NCBI GenBank assembly: GCA_000010565.1
Contig: AP009389.1
Coordinates: 372,001 to 436,000 of the forward strand
DNA length: 64,000 nucleotides
Direction of reading: 5' to 3'
DNA from: Pelotomaculum thermopropionicum SI
GTDB lineage: Bacteria; Bacillota; Desulfotomaculia; Desulfotomaculales; Pelotomaculaceae
The notes under the pieces are model-generated. The model was not told the DNA's origin and made no database searches. It saw only the letters and a program-made list of their open reading frames with translations. This document shows positions 34,983-41,450 of the stretch, in pieces; position 1 is the first letter of the stretch, and the number at the start of each line of letters is the position of its first letter. Made by a program: the position numbers and the translations under genes.

Positions 34983-35207
34983 GTGCCGGTAAACAAAATT
35001 CCCGCCGGTTCGGTGCTCAGGCTGGAGCTGCGCGTCGGCGTTGACCAGAGCGGCAACCCGGTCTACCGGAACAGGAGCTTTTCAAACGTTAAGCCGGGCG
35101 CATCCGACCAGGACCTGTTTGATGTTGCCGGTGCCCTGGCCGCCCTGCTGGAATACCCGCTGAACAGCGTGTCCCGCATTGATTCGGCCCATCTGGTGCA
35201 GGCTTAA
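34983..35207 (+). CDS. DUF1659-family small protein
   Basis: A 74-residue protein; GSVLRLELRVGVDQSGNPVY and the following RNRSFSNVKPGASDQDLFDV are the pattern of DUF1659. The family is found almost always beside DUF2922, as here; its function is unknown. The GTG at 34983 follows GGGAGGAGGTG, so it is preferred over an in-frame ATG at 34941. First gene of a three-gene set of very small proteins. Confidence 0.85.
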   Translation: MPVNKIPAGSVLRLELRVGVDQSGNPVYRNRSFSNVKPGASDQDLFDVAGALAALLEYPLNSVSRIDSAHLVQA

Positions 35208-35266
35208 CCGGCCCTGAACCGATCTCAAGCGAGCAAGATTAATTTTAACAGAAAGGAGGGATGAGG

Positions 35267-35500
35267 TTGGCAACCACCGTCCAGAGCCTGCGCATGGTAT
35301 TCCGCAACCAGGCCGGCAGGAACGTCACCATCACCCTGGAAAATCCCAGGGATAACCTGACCGCAGCCGAAATCGAGGCGGCCATGGACCTGATCATCGC
35401 CCGCAATATCTTTACCAGTTCGGGCGGCGACCTCGTGGCCAAGCAGGACATCAGGCTGATCGATACCACTACCAACGACCTCTACGAACCGCCCGCCTAA
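35267..35500 (+). CDS. DUF2922-family small protein
   Basis: A 77-residue protein matching DUF2922 (QSLRMVFRNQAGRNVTITLE, LTAAEIEAAMDLIIARNIF). The TTG at 35267 is seven bases from AAAGGAGGG; the ATG at 35261 lies directly against that site and is less likely. Function unknown; linked to DUF1659 and YvrJ genes in many Firmicutes (family knowledge). Confidence 0.85.
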   Translation: MATTVQSLRMVFRNQAGRNVTITLENPRDNLTAAEIEAAMDLIIARNIFTSSGGDLVAKQDIRLIDTTTNDLYEPPA

Positions 35501-35694
35501 AATCAGGGCGTTGACATAAAGGCCGGCCCCGCCGGCCCCAGACTGAAGACAAACTACTGCTGCTGTTAAAGCACCGGGGAACTTTGTCAACAACCTGAGG
35601 CCGGCCCCGCCGGTCCGCCGGCGGTGCGGCGCCGGACGCAGGCGGTAAAGCAGGCGGCGCCGCATCATTTTACTTTAAGGAAGGAGTGGTTTAA

Positions 35695-35856
35695 CTGGAC
35701 ACTATCCTGCAGGCGGTGGGCGATGTCGGTTTTCCCATGGCCGTGGCCGCTTACCTGCTGGTGCGCCTTGAGGCCAGGCTGGAGTCCCTGGCCGACGGTA
35801 TGGCCGGCCTGGCCGAAGCGGTGGCAGGTGAGCGGCAGCAGGAGGAGAAGAAGTAA
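35695..35856 (+). CDS. YvrJ-family small membrane protein with a probable CTG start
   Basis: A 53-residue protein: a hydrophobic helix DVGFPMAVAAYLLVRLEARL and a charged helical tail ending GERQQEEKK, the YvrJ pattern. The only start that fits the ribosome-binding site GGAAGGAG (35680-35687) is the CTG at 35695, directly preceded by an in-frame TAA. An in-frame GTG at 35716 would remove the first seven residues and has no ribosome-binding site. A broken second copy lies at 36685. Confidence 0.75.
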   Translation: MDTILQAVGDVGFPMAVAAYLLVRLEARLESLADGMAGLAEAVAGERQQEEKK

Positions 35857-35927
35857 AGAAAAGCTTATATGCTCTGACGTGTATGCACTGGCGTGAAGGC
35901 TGCCGGCCCCCCGGCGGCTTTTTTTTA
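35731..35927 (+). repeat. Direct repeat 1 flanking hicAB (yvrJ 3' end plus terminator)
   Basis: From TTTCCCATGG to the T-run, about 197 bp, near-identical to 36679-36875. It covers most of yvrJ and its terminator. hicB and hicA lie between the two copies. Confidence 0.85.
35897..35927 (+). terminator. Terminator after yvrJ
   Basis: GCTGCCGG and CCGGCGGC pair around a C-rich loop and are followed by eight Ts. The T-run touches the 3' end of the convergent hicB gene. Confidence 0.85.
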
Positions 35928-36290
35928 AATCATTTTCTTTCCAACACCCATACTTATCAAATGAGATAAATATTGATTTGCGCTAACCCCTTCCCTTTTA
36001 GCTGCTTCAGCAATCATTTTGTGCAGGCTTTTAGGAATCCTTAGTGTAATACGGCCATTATATTCCTCTTTGCCGCTGGGTTCTGGGATAGTGATTCCAT
36101 CTTCATAAGCTGCTTTTATCCATTCGCTCTTGGCAATCATAGCGTCTTTTATAGCATCTTCTATGGTATCACCAGTGCCCACACAGTAGCGAAGATCGGG
36201 AAACTCAACGATATAACCGCCATCGTCAGTATCCGGCCGCACAGTGAAAGGATAACTCAAATTTAAATAGTAGTTTAGGTCCTTATTCAT
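35925..36290 (-). CDS. hicB: HicB-family antitoxin
   Basis: A 121-residue protein. The N-terminal HicB fold (PFTVRPDTDDGGYIVEFPDL, GDTIEDAIKDAMIAKSEWI) is followed by a ribbon-helix-helix DNA-binding domain (RITLRIPKSLHKMIAEAAKR). It would bind HicA and repress the operon. It is downstream of hicA on the same strand with a 54-bp gap, the usual hicA-hicB order. Confidence 0.9.
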   Translation of the reverse strand: MNKDLNYYLNLSYPFTVRPDTDDGGYIVEFPDLRYCVGTGDTIEDAIKDAMIAKSEWIKAAYEDGITIPEPSGKEEYNGRITLRIPKSLHKMIAEAAKREGVSANQYLSHLISMGVGKKMI

Positions 36291-36344
36291 AATCTTATCA
36301 CCCTCAGTTCATTAGATTTAGTTTATCAGCCTTTTTAATACGGC

Positions 36345-36576
36345 CTACAGCCCCATCTCTTTTAAAAGGTCTTTGAAATTTTCAAGATACACTCTCTTAA
36401 CTGGCTTCCCGCTTCGTCTTACGATTCCTATCACGTGAGGTGGTTTGGTGTATGTGTAATGGCTTCCTCTGTTTCGGCAGTTAAATCCCAACTGTGTTAA
36501 TAATAAGTGTATGTCTTCGAATTCTGCTTCTTTCGCGTTTTTTCAACTTCTTGATTAGTTTGTCCCTTGTACTCAT
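36345..36576 (-). pseudogene. hicA: HicA toxin gene with a one-base frameshift
   Basis: The ATG at 36576 has GGAGGT nine bases upstream and opens MSTRDKLIKKLKK. One base too many in an A6 run (T6 at 36538-36543 on the plus strand) shifts the frame. With five As it would continue NAKEAEFEDIHLLLTQLGF, NCRNRGSHYTYTKPPHVIGI and end FKDLLKEMGL, a full 76-residue HicA-like double-stranded-RNA-binding-fold toxin including the catalytic His (GSHY). Sequencing error, decay or slippage-regulated toxin are all possible. Confidence 0.75.
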
Positions 36577-36601
36577 ATATACCACCTCCCGCCAAGTTAG
36601 C

Positions 36602-36630
36602 ATTATATATAAGGTCATATATGATGTCAA
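36602..36630 (-). promoter_or_regulatory. Consensus sigma-A promoter of hicAB
   Basis: On the minus strand, TTGACA (36630-36625) and TATAAT (36607-36602) with a 17-bp spacer; both match consensus exactly. It ends 25 bp before the hicA start. Confidence 0.85.
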
Positions 36631-36684
36631 GGGTCCAAAAAATTTTCAAAAAAATGTTGTTTTTATGTTTGGCCAGCCTTTCCC

Positions 36685-36804
36685 ATGGCCGTGGCCGCCT
36701 ACCTGCTGGTGCGCCTTGAGGCCAGGCTGGAGTCTCTGGCCGACGGTGTGGCCGGCCTGGCCGAAGCGGTGGCAGGTGAGCGGCGGCAGGAGGAGAAGAA
36801 GTAG
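36685..36804 (+). pseudogene. yvrJ copy lacking its 5' end
   Basis: It reads MAVAAYLLVRLEARLESLAD and ends AGERRQEEKK-stop. The first 13 codons and the ribosome-binding site of the intact copy are missing; upstream DNA belongs to the hicAB promoter side. It is not expected to be translated. Confidence 0.75.
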
Positions 36805-36842
36805 AGAAAAGCTTATATGCACTGACGTGTATGCACTGGCGT

Positions 36843-36875
36843 GAAGGCTGCCGGCTCCCCGGCGGCCTTTTTTTT
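36843..36875 (+). terminator. Terminator copy 2
   Basis: The same stem as at 35897-35927 (GCTGCCGG/CCGGCGGC with small changes) followed by eight Ts. It isolates the merR operon from upstream transcription. Confidence 0.8.
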
Positions 36876-36892
36876 GTTTGTATCTTGTGATG

Positions 36893-36921
36893 TTGACAAC
36901 TGTCACATGACAGCATATAAT
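36893..36921 (+). promoter_or_regulatory. Consensus promoter with palindromic operator in the spacer (merR operon)
   Basis: TTGACA (36893-36898) and TATAAT (36916-36921) with a 17-bp spacer. The spacer contains the perfect palindrome CTGTCA-CA-TGACAG (36900-36913). An operator between -35 and -10 is the usual location for MerR-family proteins, and the first gene of the operon encodes one. Confidence 0.85.
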
Positions 36922-36942
36922 TTGATTAAGGAGGCTTATTTA

Positions 36943-37431
36943 ATGGACAGGTATACAATTATTGAGTTAGCAGAACAAGCAGAAAGCTTGGGGATTAACT
37001 TGGGGGCTAATCCTCATAGAACAATAAGATATTACATAAGTATAGGGTTACTACACAAACCAGATGTTGTACAGGAAGGAAAAAAGAGGGTATCGTATTA
37101 TAATCAAGATCATTTAAATCAATTAAAAATAATAGATTACCTAAAAAAAAAGAAATACTCTCTAAAAGAAATTAAAAAGCAACTTCATAAAAAGGTATTT
37201 TTATCTGAAGATGGATTAAAGTTTATCGAGAAGTATCGGGATGAGATACCAGAAGGTGCTTTTTTAAAAGGTATGCCGGTTAATATCGCGGAAGTTGCTT
37301 TTTTTATGTTGAAATTTTTAGAAGATTTTAAAAAAGATTTGGTAACACCTGAATCATTAGAAAAATTTTTTATTGATGAAGATGGTAAGCCAGTGGAAGT
37401 ATTATCAATCCACAGGAAATATCCTTCATAA
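36943..37431 (+). CDS. MerR-family transcriptional regulator
   Basis: A 162-residue protein. The winged-helix region IIELAEQAESLGINLGANPH, RTIRYYISIGLLHKPD and LKIIDYLKKKKYSLKEIKKQ is MerR-like (Arg-Tyr-Tyr after the recognition helix). The C-terminal half has no Cys-rich metal loop, so the effector is probably not a metal. The ATG follows AAGGAGG. It is first in an operon with DUF4258 and YgiT-type genes and probably represses it through the spacer palindrome. AT-rich. Confidence 0.82.
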   Translation: MDRYTIIELAEQAESLGINLGANPHRTIRYYISIGLLHKPDVVQEGKKRVSYYNQDHLNQLKIIDYLKKKKYSLKEIKKQLHKKVFLSEDGLKFIEKYRDEIPEGAFLKGMPVNIAEVAFFMLKFLEDFKKDLVTPESLEKFFIDEDGKPVEVLSIHRKYPS

Positions 37432-37445
37432 CCGGGGGTTGTAAT

Positions 37446-37694
37446 TTGGACCCTAAAGATCTTATTAGAAAAGCCGCTGAAGAGGACAGTTACGATATCG
37501 TCGAACATGCTCTTAAAGAAGCCGATAAAGATGGTTTGACTATCCACGAAATAGAAAATGTCATGATTTATGGCAAAATAAATCAAAAGGATCCGAAGAA
37601 AAGCAGGTATAGACTTAGATATAGGAACATACAAATAATTGTTGAGGTAATCTCTAACGAGGTAACGATTGTTACCGTTATGAGAGATAGATAA
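37446..37694 (+). CDS. DUF4258 protein, putative toxin
   Basis: An 82-residue protein with the DUF4258 pattern: IVEHALKEADKDGLTIHEIE, then RYRLRYRNIQIIVEVISNEV and IVTVMRDR. DUF4258 proteins are related to RelE/MqsR-like RNases and are usually encoded just before a YgiT-type zinc-finger protein, as here. The TTG start follows GGGGG. Activity not demonstrated. Confidence 0.75.
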   Translation: MDPKDLIRKAAEEDSYDIVEHALKEADKDGLTIHEIENVMIYGKINQKDPKKSRYRLRYRNIQIIVEVISNEVTIVTVMRDR

Positions 37695-37709
37695 AGAAGG
37701 TGGTATTAT

Positions 37710-38078
37710 ATGGCAAAGTTGTGTAGATGCGGAAGCATAGCTGTTGAAAAACAAGTAGATATCGAAAGAAATATTGGTGGGCGCCGTATCATCTTTAAAA
37801 AAGTTCCTGCTTTTATATGTCCCAATTGTAGCGAGCGTTATTTTACTTCAAAAACAATAAAGCACATGGATAGGTTGTTGGCTAAAAAAGGAAATAAAAC
37901 TGAAATAGATTTTGAATTAGATCCTAAAGAGCAGCAATTCTTATCTTATTTTAAAATATTTAAAGACCGGTTTATTTGCCCGCGCGGTGCAACTATGGAC
38001 ATGCCGGTATCTTTAGCTGATTTATTTTTAGTCGCTAGCAGACTTAGTGAATTAAAACTTGAACAATCTTATAAGTAA
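37710..38078 (+). CDS. YgiT-type zinc-finger protein, putative antitoxin
   Basis: A 122-residue protein; the zinc finger uses C5, C7, C37 and C40 (LCRCGS, CPNCSERYF), the arrangement of the MqsA/YgiT N-terminus. Unlike MqsA, there is no obvious Xre helix-turn-helix C-terminus; DNA binding may instead be left to the MerR protein of the operon. It follows the DUF4258 gene by 15 bp. The ribosome-binding site is GAAGGTGG. Confidence 0.75.
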   Translation: MAKLCRCGSIAVEKQVDIERNIGGRRIIFKKVPAFICPNCSERYFTSKTIKHMDRLLAKKGNKTEIDFELDPKEQQFLSYFKIFKDRFICPRGATMDMPVSLADLFLVASRLSELKLEQSYK

Positions 38079-38386
38079 TCAAGCCTATTCGCCCTTATGG
38101 ACGGGATCCCCGGTAGTTCTTTTAACTCCCCCGCCAGGAAGTTGCCCGCCCCTTCCGCCTTCCTTGCTCGCGCAGCTAAGGCGAAAGGCGGGGATGAGAG
38201 GCGGGCCTTGTTTTCCGAAAATTCCCGGAAGTAAAAGCCAAGAAGCCTGGGAGCAGGAAAACCGTTCCGTCACCCGGATGGAGCAGCAGGTCTGGCTCAA
38301 GGAAGCTAAGAAGGAGAATGATAGTTTGTATCCACCCGCGTGAAGGCTGCCGGCCCGGTGGCGGCGCCGCCTGACCCGGCGGAGGA
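38079..38386. other. Intergenic region between the YgiT gene and gvpJ
   Basis: No supported gene. An open frame at 38059-38343 has no ribosome-binding site and overlaps the YgiT gene end. The segment GCGTGAAGGCTGCCGGCCC at 38338-38356 repeats the DNA just before the yvrJ terminators, perhaps a third, decayed copy. Confidence 0.45.
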
Positions 38387-38653
38387 TCAGGCGGGGGCGG
38401 GCTGCGGCCGGGCCCGGGCCTTTTTCTTCTTTTTGGCCGGCTTTGGCGGGGAGGTAAGCTGCGGGTCCGTTTCCCACCAGTTGATGCCCATTTCTTTGGC
38501 TTTGTCCACAGAGGCAATTAAAAGCCTTATTTTTATGCTTAAAAGCTCCACGTCGGCCAGGGAAATTTTTATGTCGCCGGCTATGACCAGCCCCTTGTCG
38601 AGCACCCTTTCCAGAATCTCGGCTATGTTCGTGCTTTTTACCGATTGCTGCAC
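38387..38653 (-). CDS. gvpJ: Gas vesicle protein GvpJ (GvpA family)
   Basis: An 88-residue member of the GvpA/J/M fold: IAEILERVLDKGLVIAGDIK, then ISLADVELLSIKIRLLIASV, followed by a lysine/proline-rich tail that GvpA lacks. Such minor GvpA-like proteins are thought to sit at the vesicle tip or to nucleate assembly. The GTG has GAGGAGG upstream. It is the last gene of the cluster in transcription order. The GvpJ versus GvpS/M label is uncertain. Confidence 0.85.
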   Translation of the reverse strand: MQQSVKSTNIAEILERVLDKGLVIAGDIKISLADVELLSIKIRLLIASVDKAKEMGINWWETDPQLTSPPKPAKKKKKARARPQPAPA

Positions 38654-38666
38654 TTTTCCGGCCTCC

Positions 38667-39008
38667 TCACATCAGGTCGCCCAGGGGTCCGAGGTTCAGG
38701 TTCAGCTCTTCCCCTTCCAGGCCGAACGCCTTTTTCAGTTCTTCCATCTTGTTTTCCAGTTTCATGAAGGTAATGCCCATCCGGTCTATTTCCTCGCTGC
38801 TCAGGCCGCCCCGGTCGATGCGGCGGATGGCCTGTTTTTCTAAAAGCCGGATCAGCAGTTGAATGATCGTCAGGACCAGCTTTGCCAGCCCCTGCTCCAC
38901 TTTGTCCGGATCGGCGCCGACCCGGTCCGGCAAGGCCCTGCCGGCCTGTTCCATCTCGTCCCGGAAATCTTCCACGGCCTCCGGGTCAACGCAAGCCTTG
39001 CTCAGCAA
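38667..39008 (-). CDS. gvpK: Gas vesicle protein GvpK
   Basis: A 113-residue helical protein with the GvpK core: VEQGLAKLVLTIIQLLIRLL, EKQAIRRIDRGGLSSEEIDR and the ending LNLNLGPLGDL. GvpK is required for vesicle formation and is thought to act in the minor assembly complex. The TTG at 39008 fits AGAAGGTGG; an in-frame GTG at 39017 overlaps that site. It overlaps the preceding gvpF/L gene by 23 bases and ends 13 bp before gvpJ. Confidence 0.9.
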   Translation of the reverse strand: MLSKACVDPEAVEDFRDEMEQAGRALPDRVGADPDKVEQGLAKLVLTIIQLLIRLLEKQAIRRIDRGGLSSEEIDRMGITFMKLENKMEELKKAFGLEGEELNLNLGPLGDLM

Positions 39009-39717
39009 AATTACCACCTTCTGTAATTTTAATAAAGCTGTAAGGCGGCCAGGGGCCGCTCAAAAGAAACTTCAGGCTGCGGTTTGCCGACCTGCAGAGT
39101 TGAAATGCCTCTTTAAAATTTTCCAGCCTGTTTTTTTTGACCAGGTAGGCCGCGGTGAAGAAAAGCCGCCGGGTGGGGGAAAGCTTGCAGGTAAAGTCTT
39201 CGGCGCAGTCCGCCAGGTGTTTTTGTATCCCCGCGGCCGCTTCGCGGGCGCTTGCCGCCAGAAAGTCGATCAATTCCATATCTTTCCGCTTGCCCTCCAG
39301 AAAAGCGCAGCCGGGCCGGTCCGGGCCAGGCCCGAAGCCTTTTGGGCTTTGCGGGCGGAACCTCGCTTTAACGCCGTCGAGGTCCCAGATGGCTTTAAGG
39401 CCCATCTCTACGCAGTTTTCCAGCCTGCCCAGATGCTGCTTGAACTGTTTGTAATACCCGGCCAGCATCTCCGCCACGCTTTGCTCGCTCTTTAAAACCG
39501 TGCCGAACCTCATCGGCAGGATTGTTGTATGCGCCATTGCCGCTTCAACTACCTGCTCATGGGCAAGATAGTTTTCTTCGCCGGGAAGCCACTGCCCGCC
39601 GGCGGCCTCCGAAACCACCGCCCCGATGTCCCTGTACGGCACCAGGTACACTTTCCGGCCGGCCGCCGCGGCGGTTTGAAAGGGGTGCAAAGGCACAATG
39701 CCGTAAACGTAAATCAA
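38986..39717 (-). CDS. gvpF: Gas vesicle protein GvpF/GvpL family (copy 1)
   Basis: A 243-residue protein. The N-terminal domain starts LIYVYGIVP and includes the ILPMRFGTVL region; the C-terminal domain ends FLLSGPWPPYSFI, the family hallmark. GvpF/L proteins bind GvpA and help start assembly. The TTG at 39717 has GGAAGGAG upstream and overlaps the previous stop (TTGA). The third GvpF/L-type protein of the cluster. Confidence 0.88.
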   Translation of the reverse strand: MIYVYGIVPLHPFQTAAAAGRKVYLVPYRDIGAVVSEAAGGQWLPGEENYLAHEQVVEAAMAHTTILPMRFGTVLKSEQSVAEMLAGYYKQFKQHLGRLENCVEMGLKAIWDLDGVKARFRPQSPKGFGPGPDRPGCAFLEGKRKDMELIDFLAASAREAAAGIQKHLADCAEDFTCKLSPTRRLFFTAAYLVKKNRLENFKEAFQLCRSANRSLKFLLSGPWPPYSFIKITEGGNFAEQGLR

Positions 39718-39908
39718 GAGAATTCTCCTTCCCTGAAGGCGGGCCTGATCGTGTCGATGGAGCCGAGCACAAGCCTGAGGCCCAGGTAGATCAGGTCCAC
39801 TTCCGCCACGGAGATGATGATATCCCCGCTGATTACCACTCCTTTGCCCAGGATGCGGTCGAGAAGCTCCAGCAGGGTGAGGTTTTCCAAGCTGGATGCC
39901 TGGTTCAA
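39714..39908 (-). CDS. GvpA-family minor gas vesicle protein (GvpM/S-like)
   Basis: A 64-residue GvpA-fold protein (LLELLDRILGKGVVISGDII, ISVAEVDLIYLGLRLVLGSI) with no tail. Differences from GvpA (SGDIIISVAEVD in place of [12 protein letters not shown]) place it among the GvpM/GvpS-type minor proteins. The TTG start has AAGGAG nine bases upstream and overlaps the previous stop by four bases, as does the next gene: tight translational coupling. Confidence 0.82.
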   Translation of the reverse strand: MNQASSLENLTLLELLDRILGKGVVISGDIIISVAEVDLIYLGLRLVLGSIDTIRPAFREGEFS

Positions 39909-41182
39909 GCTTCAGCACTCCTTTCGGGAGGGAGGCAGAAATTGTACGGCGGCCACCGGCCGGTAAGGGCGAACTCAAAGCCGCAGGGGCGGTATTTTTG
40001 TTCCAGGGCGGCGGCCGTTTCCTTGAACTCTTCAAGCCTGGCCTGGCTGACGAGGTAGGCGCCGTTTAAAACCATTTCCTCGCTCTTCCCGGTAATTTCC
40101 CTGTCGAGCAGCTTGTTTTCCGCCGACAGCACCGCTATTTGCGACAGGGCCTGGTGGCATTCCGCGGCGCAGCGCCGGGCTGCCTGCCCGGTCTCCTCTT
40201 CGATGAGGCCGTCTATTTTTTTCTTTAAGAAGTAGGCCGCGCCTGCGGGCTGCGGACCGGCTCCGGCCTTCATTTTCCTTATGTTTTCGCTTTGCTCTGC
40301 CACCAGCTTTTTCAGCACGGGCCGGTTGCAGTAGACTTTCAGCCCCCACTCCTCCTTGTCTTTCAGAAAGTCCAGCACCTGGCGCAGCTCTTTTTCCCTT
40401 TCCTGCAGCATGTCCAGCACCTTCTCCGCGGAGGAAAAGACGGTGCAGAACTTCATCGGTACGACCGGGTTGTTTTCCATCACCTTTTCGATGACATTTT
40501 CATGCGCTTCTACGGCCGCCTGCAGCCAGGCGGCGTCCTGCAGCCGCCTTTCTAAGGCCTCCTGGCTGAACTCCGCCAGGGATACCGTGCTTGCAAATGC
40601 GCACAGGGATTGGTGGACCAGGGGAAAGATCTCCCCGTTTCCGTCAACTCCGCAGACGCCGGGGGACAGTTTCTCCGCCCCGGCATTGGTGATGCAGTAA
40701 AGGTAAACGCCGTAGGCCTTCTGTGGCGGCGGGCCGTCCTGCGGTTCCGGGCCGGGGGCGCTGCCGGGACCGCCCTCCGGGCGGCGGGCAGGGGTGGGCG
40801 CTGCTGCCGGTGCCTCTTTGCAAATGCTTTTGCCTTTTGCAGCGGGGCCGGGCGGGGCATTTTCAGGCGCCTGGTTCCGTCTGCTGCTCCTGCCCTTGCC
40901 CTTTGCGGGCGGGACGGGCCGGCCGGTCCTGGCCGCAAGGCCCTGACCGCTGCGCCTGCCGGCGGTTTTTGCGGGCCGGGCCTTTTTCCCGGCGGGGTTT
41001 TTCTCTTGCATGAACTTGCGCAGCTCATCCTCCAGCACCTCCCGGAGAAGGGATTTCACATCGTTTTTAAAGCCGGCAACAGCTTCGTCCCAGATTTCCC
41101 CCAACAGGGCGGGCAGGAGGCGGCCGGCCTTTTCCCTGAAGGCCTCCCGCAGAAGATTCAAGAAAAGCTCCCTGTCCTTCAA
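39905..41182 (-). CDS. gvpL: GvpL/F-family protein with long N-terminal extension
   Basis: A 425-residue protein. Residues 1-60 are helical and acidic (REAFREKAGRLLPALLGEIW, LEDELRKFMQEK); 61-155 are a lysine/proline/alanine-rich linker; 156-425 are a normal GvpL/F domain beginning YGVYLYCIT and ending FALTGRWPPYNF. The extension makes it far longer than the usual 230-280 residues. It may tether the assembly factor to another partner (inference). Overlaps the following gene by four bases. Confidence 0.87.
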   Translation of the reverse strand: MKDRELFLNLLREAFREKAGRLLPALLGEIWDEAVAGFKNDVKSLLREVLEDELRKFMQEKNPAGKKARPAKTAGRRSGQGLAARTGRPVPPAKGKGRSSRRNQAPENAPPGPAAKGKSICKEAPAAAPTPARRPEGGPGSAPGPEPQDGPPPQKAYGVYLYCITNAGAEKLSPGVCGVDGNGEIFPLVHQSLCAFASTVSLAEFSQEALERRLQDAAWLQAAVEAHENVIEKVMENNPVVPMKFCTVFSSAEKVLDMLQEREKELRQVLDFLKDKEEWGLKVYCNRPVLKKLVAEQSENIRKMKAGAGPQPAGAAYFLKKKIDGLIEEETGQAARRCAAECHQALSQIAVLSAENKLLDREITGKSEEMVLNGAYLVSQARLEEFKETAAALEQKYRPCGFEFALTGRWPPYNFCLPPERSAEA

Positions 41183-41183
41183 G

Positions 41184-41444
41184 TCATTCCTCCTCGGCTT
41201 CTTCTTCCGCCCGGCTTGCTTTTATTTCCCGCGCCAGGCGCAGGCGGTCGAGCAGTTTTTCTTCGATGCGCCCGTACTCCTCCTGGTCTATCTCGCCCGA
41301 ATCGAGCAGGTGCTGCGCTTCCAGCAGTTGGCGGGCAATGGCCTGCTCGTCGGTCAGCTCGGCCTCGGCGTGCTTGTAAATTTCCCTGGCGACGAAAAGC
41401 AAGAAGCGCAGGGGCGACATAAACAAATCGTCTACAATGAACAT
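41184..41444 (-). CDS. gvpG: Gas vesicle protein GvpG
   Basis: An 86-residue helical protein: FIVDDLFMSPLRFLLFVARE at the front, then LLEAQHLLDSGEIDQEEYGR and an acidic tail, the GvpG pattern. GvpG works with GvpF/L in early assembly. It ends one base before the gvpL start. The ribosome-binding site is weak, consistent with coupling to the upstream gene. Confidence 0.9.
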   Translation of the reverse strand: MFIVDDLFMSPLRFLLFVAREIYKHAEAELTDEQAIARQLLEAQHLLDSGEIDQEEYGRIEEKLLDRLRLAREIKASRAEEEAEEE

Positions 41445-41450
41445 GTTTGC

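Larger units (their letters stand above)
36679..36875 (+). repeat. Direct repeat 2 flanking hicAB
   Basis: The second copy of the 197-bp repeat (see 35731-35927), with a few substitutions. Left of it the sequence is unrelated to yvrJ. Confidence 0.85.

Noticed and set aside
38059-38343. 94-codon plus-strand frame after the YgiT gene
   Set aside because: Its start lies inside the preceding gene, it has no ribosome-binding site, and its end is repeat-derived DNA.
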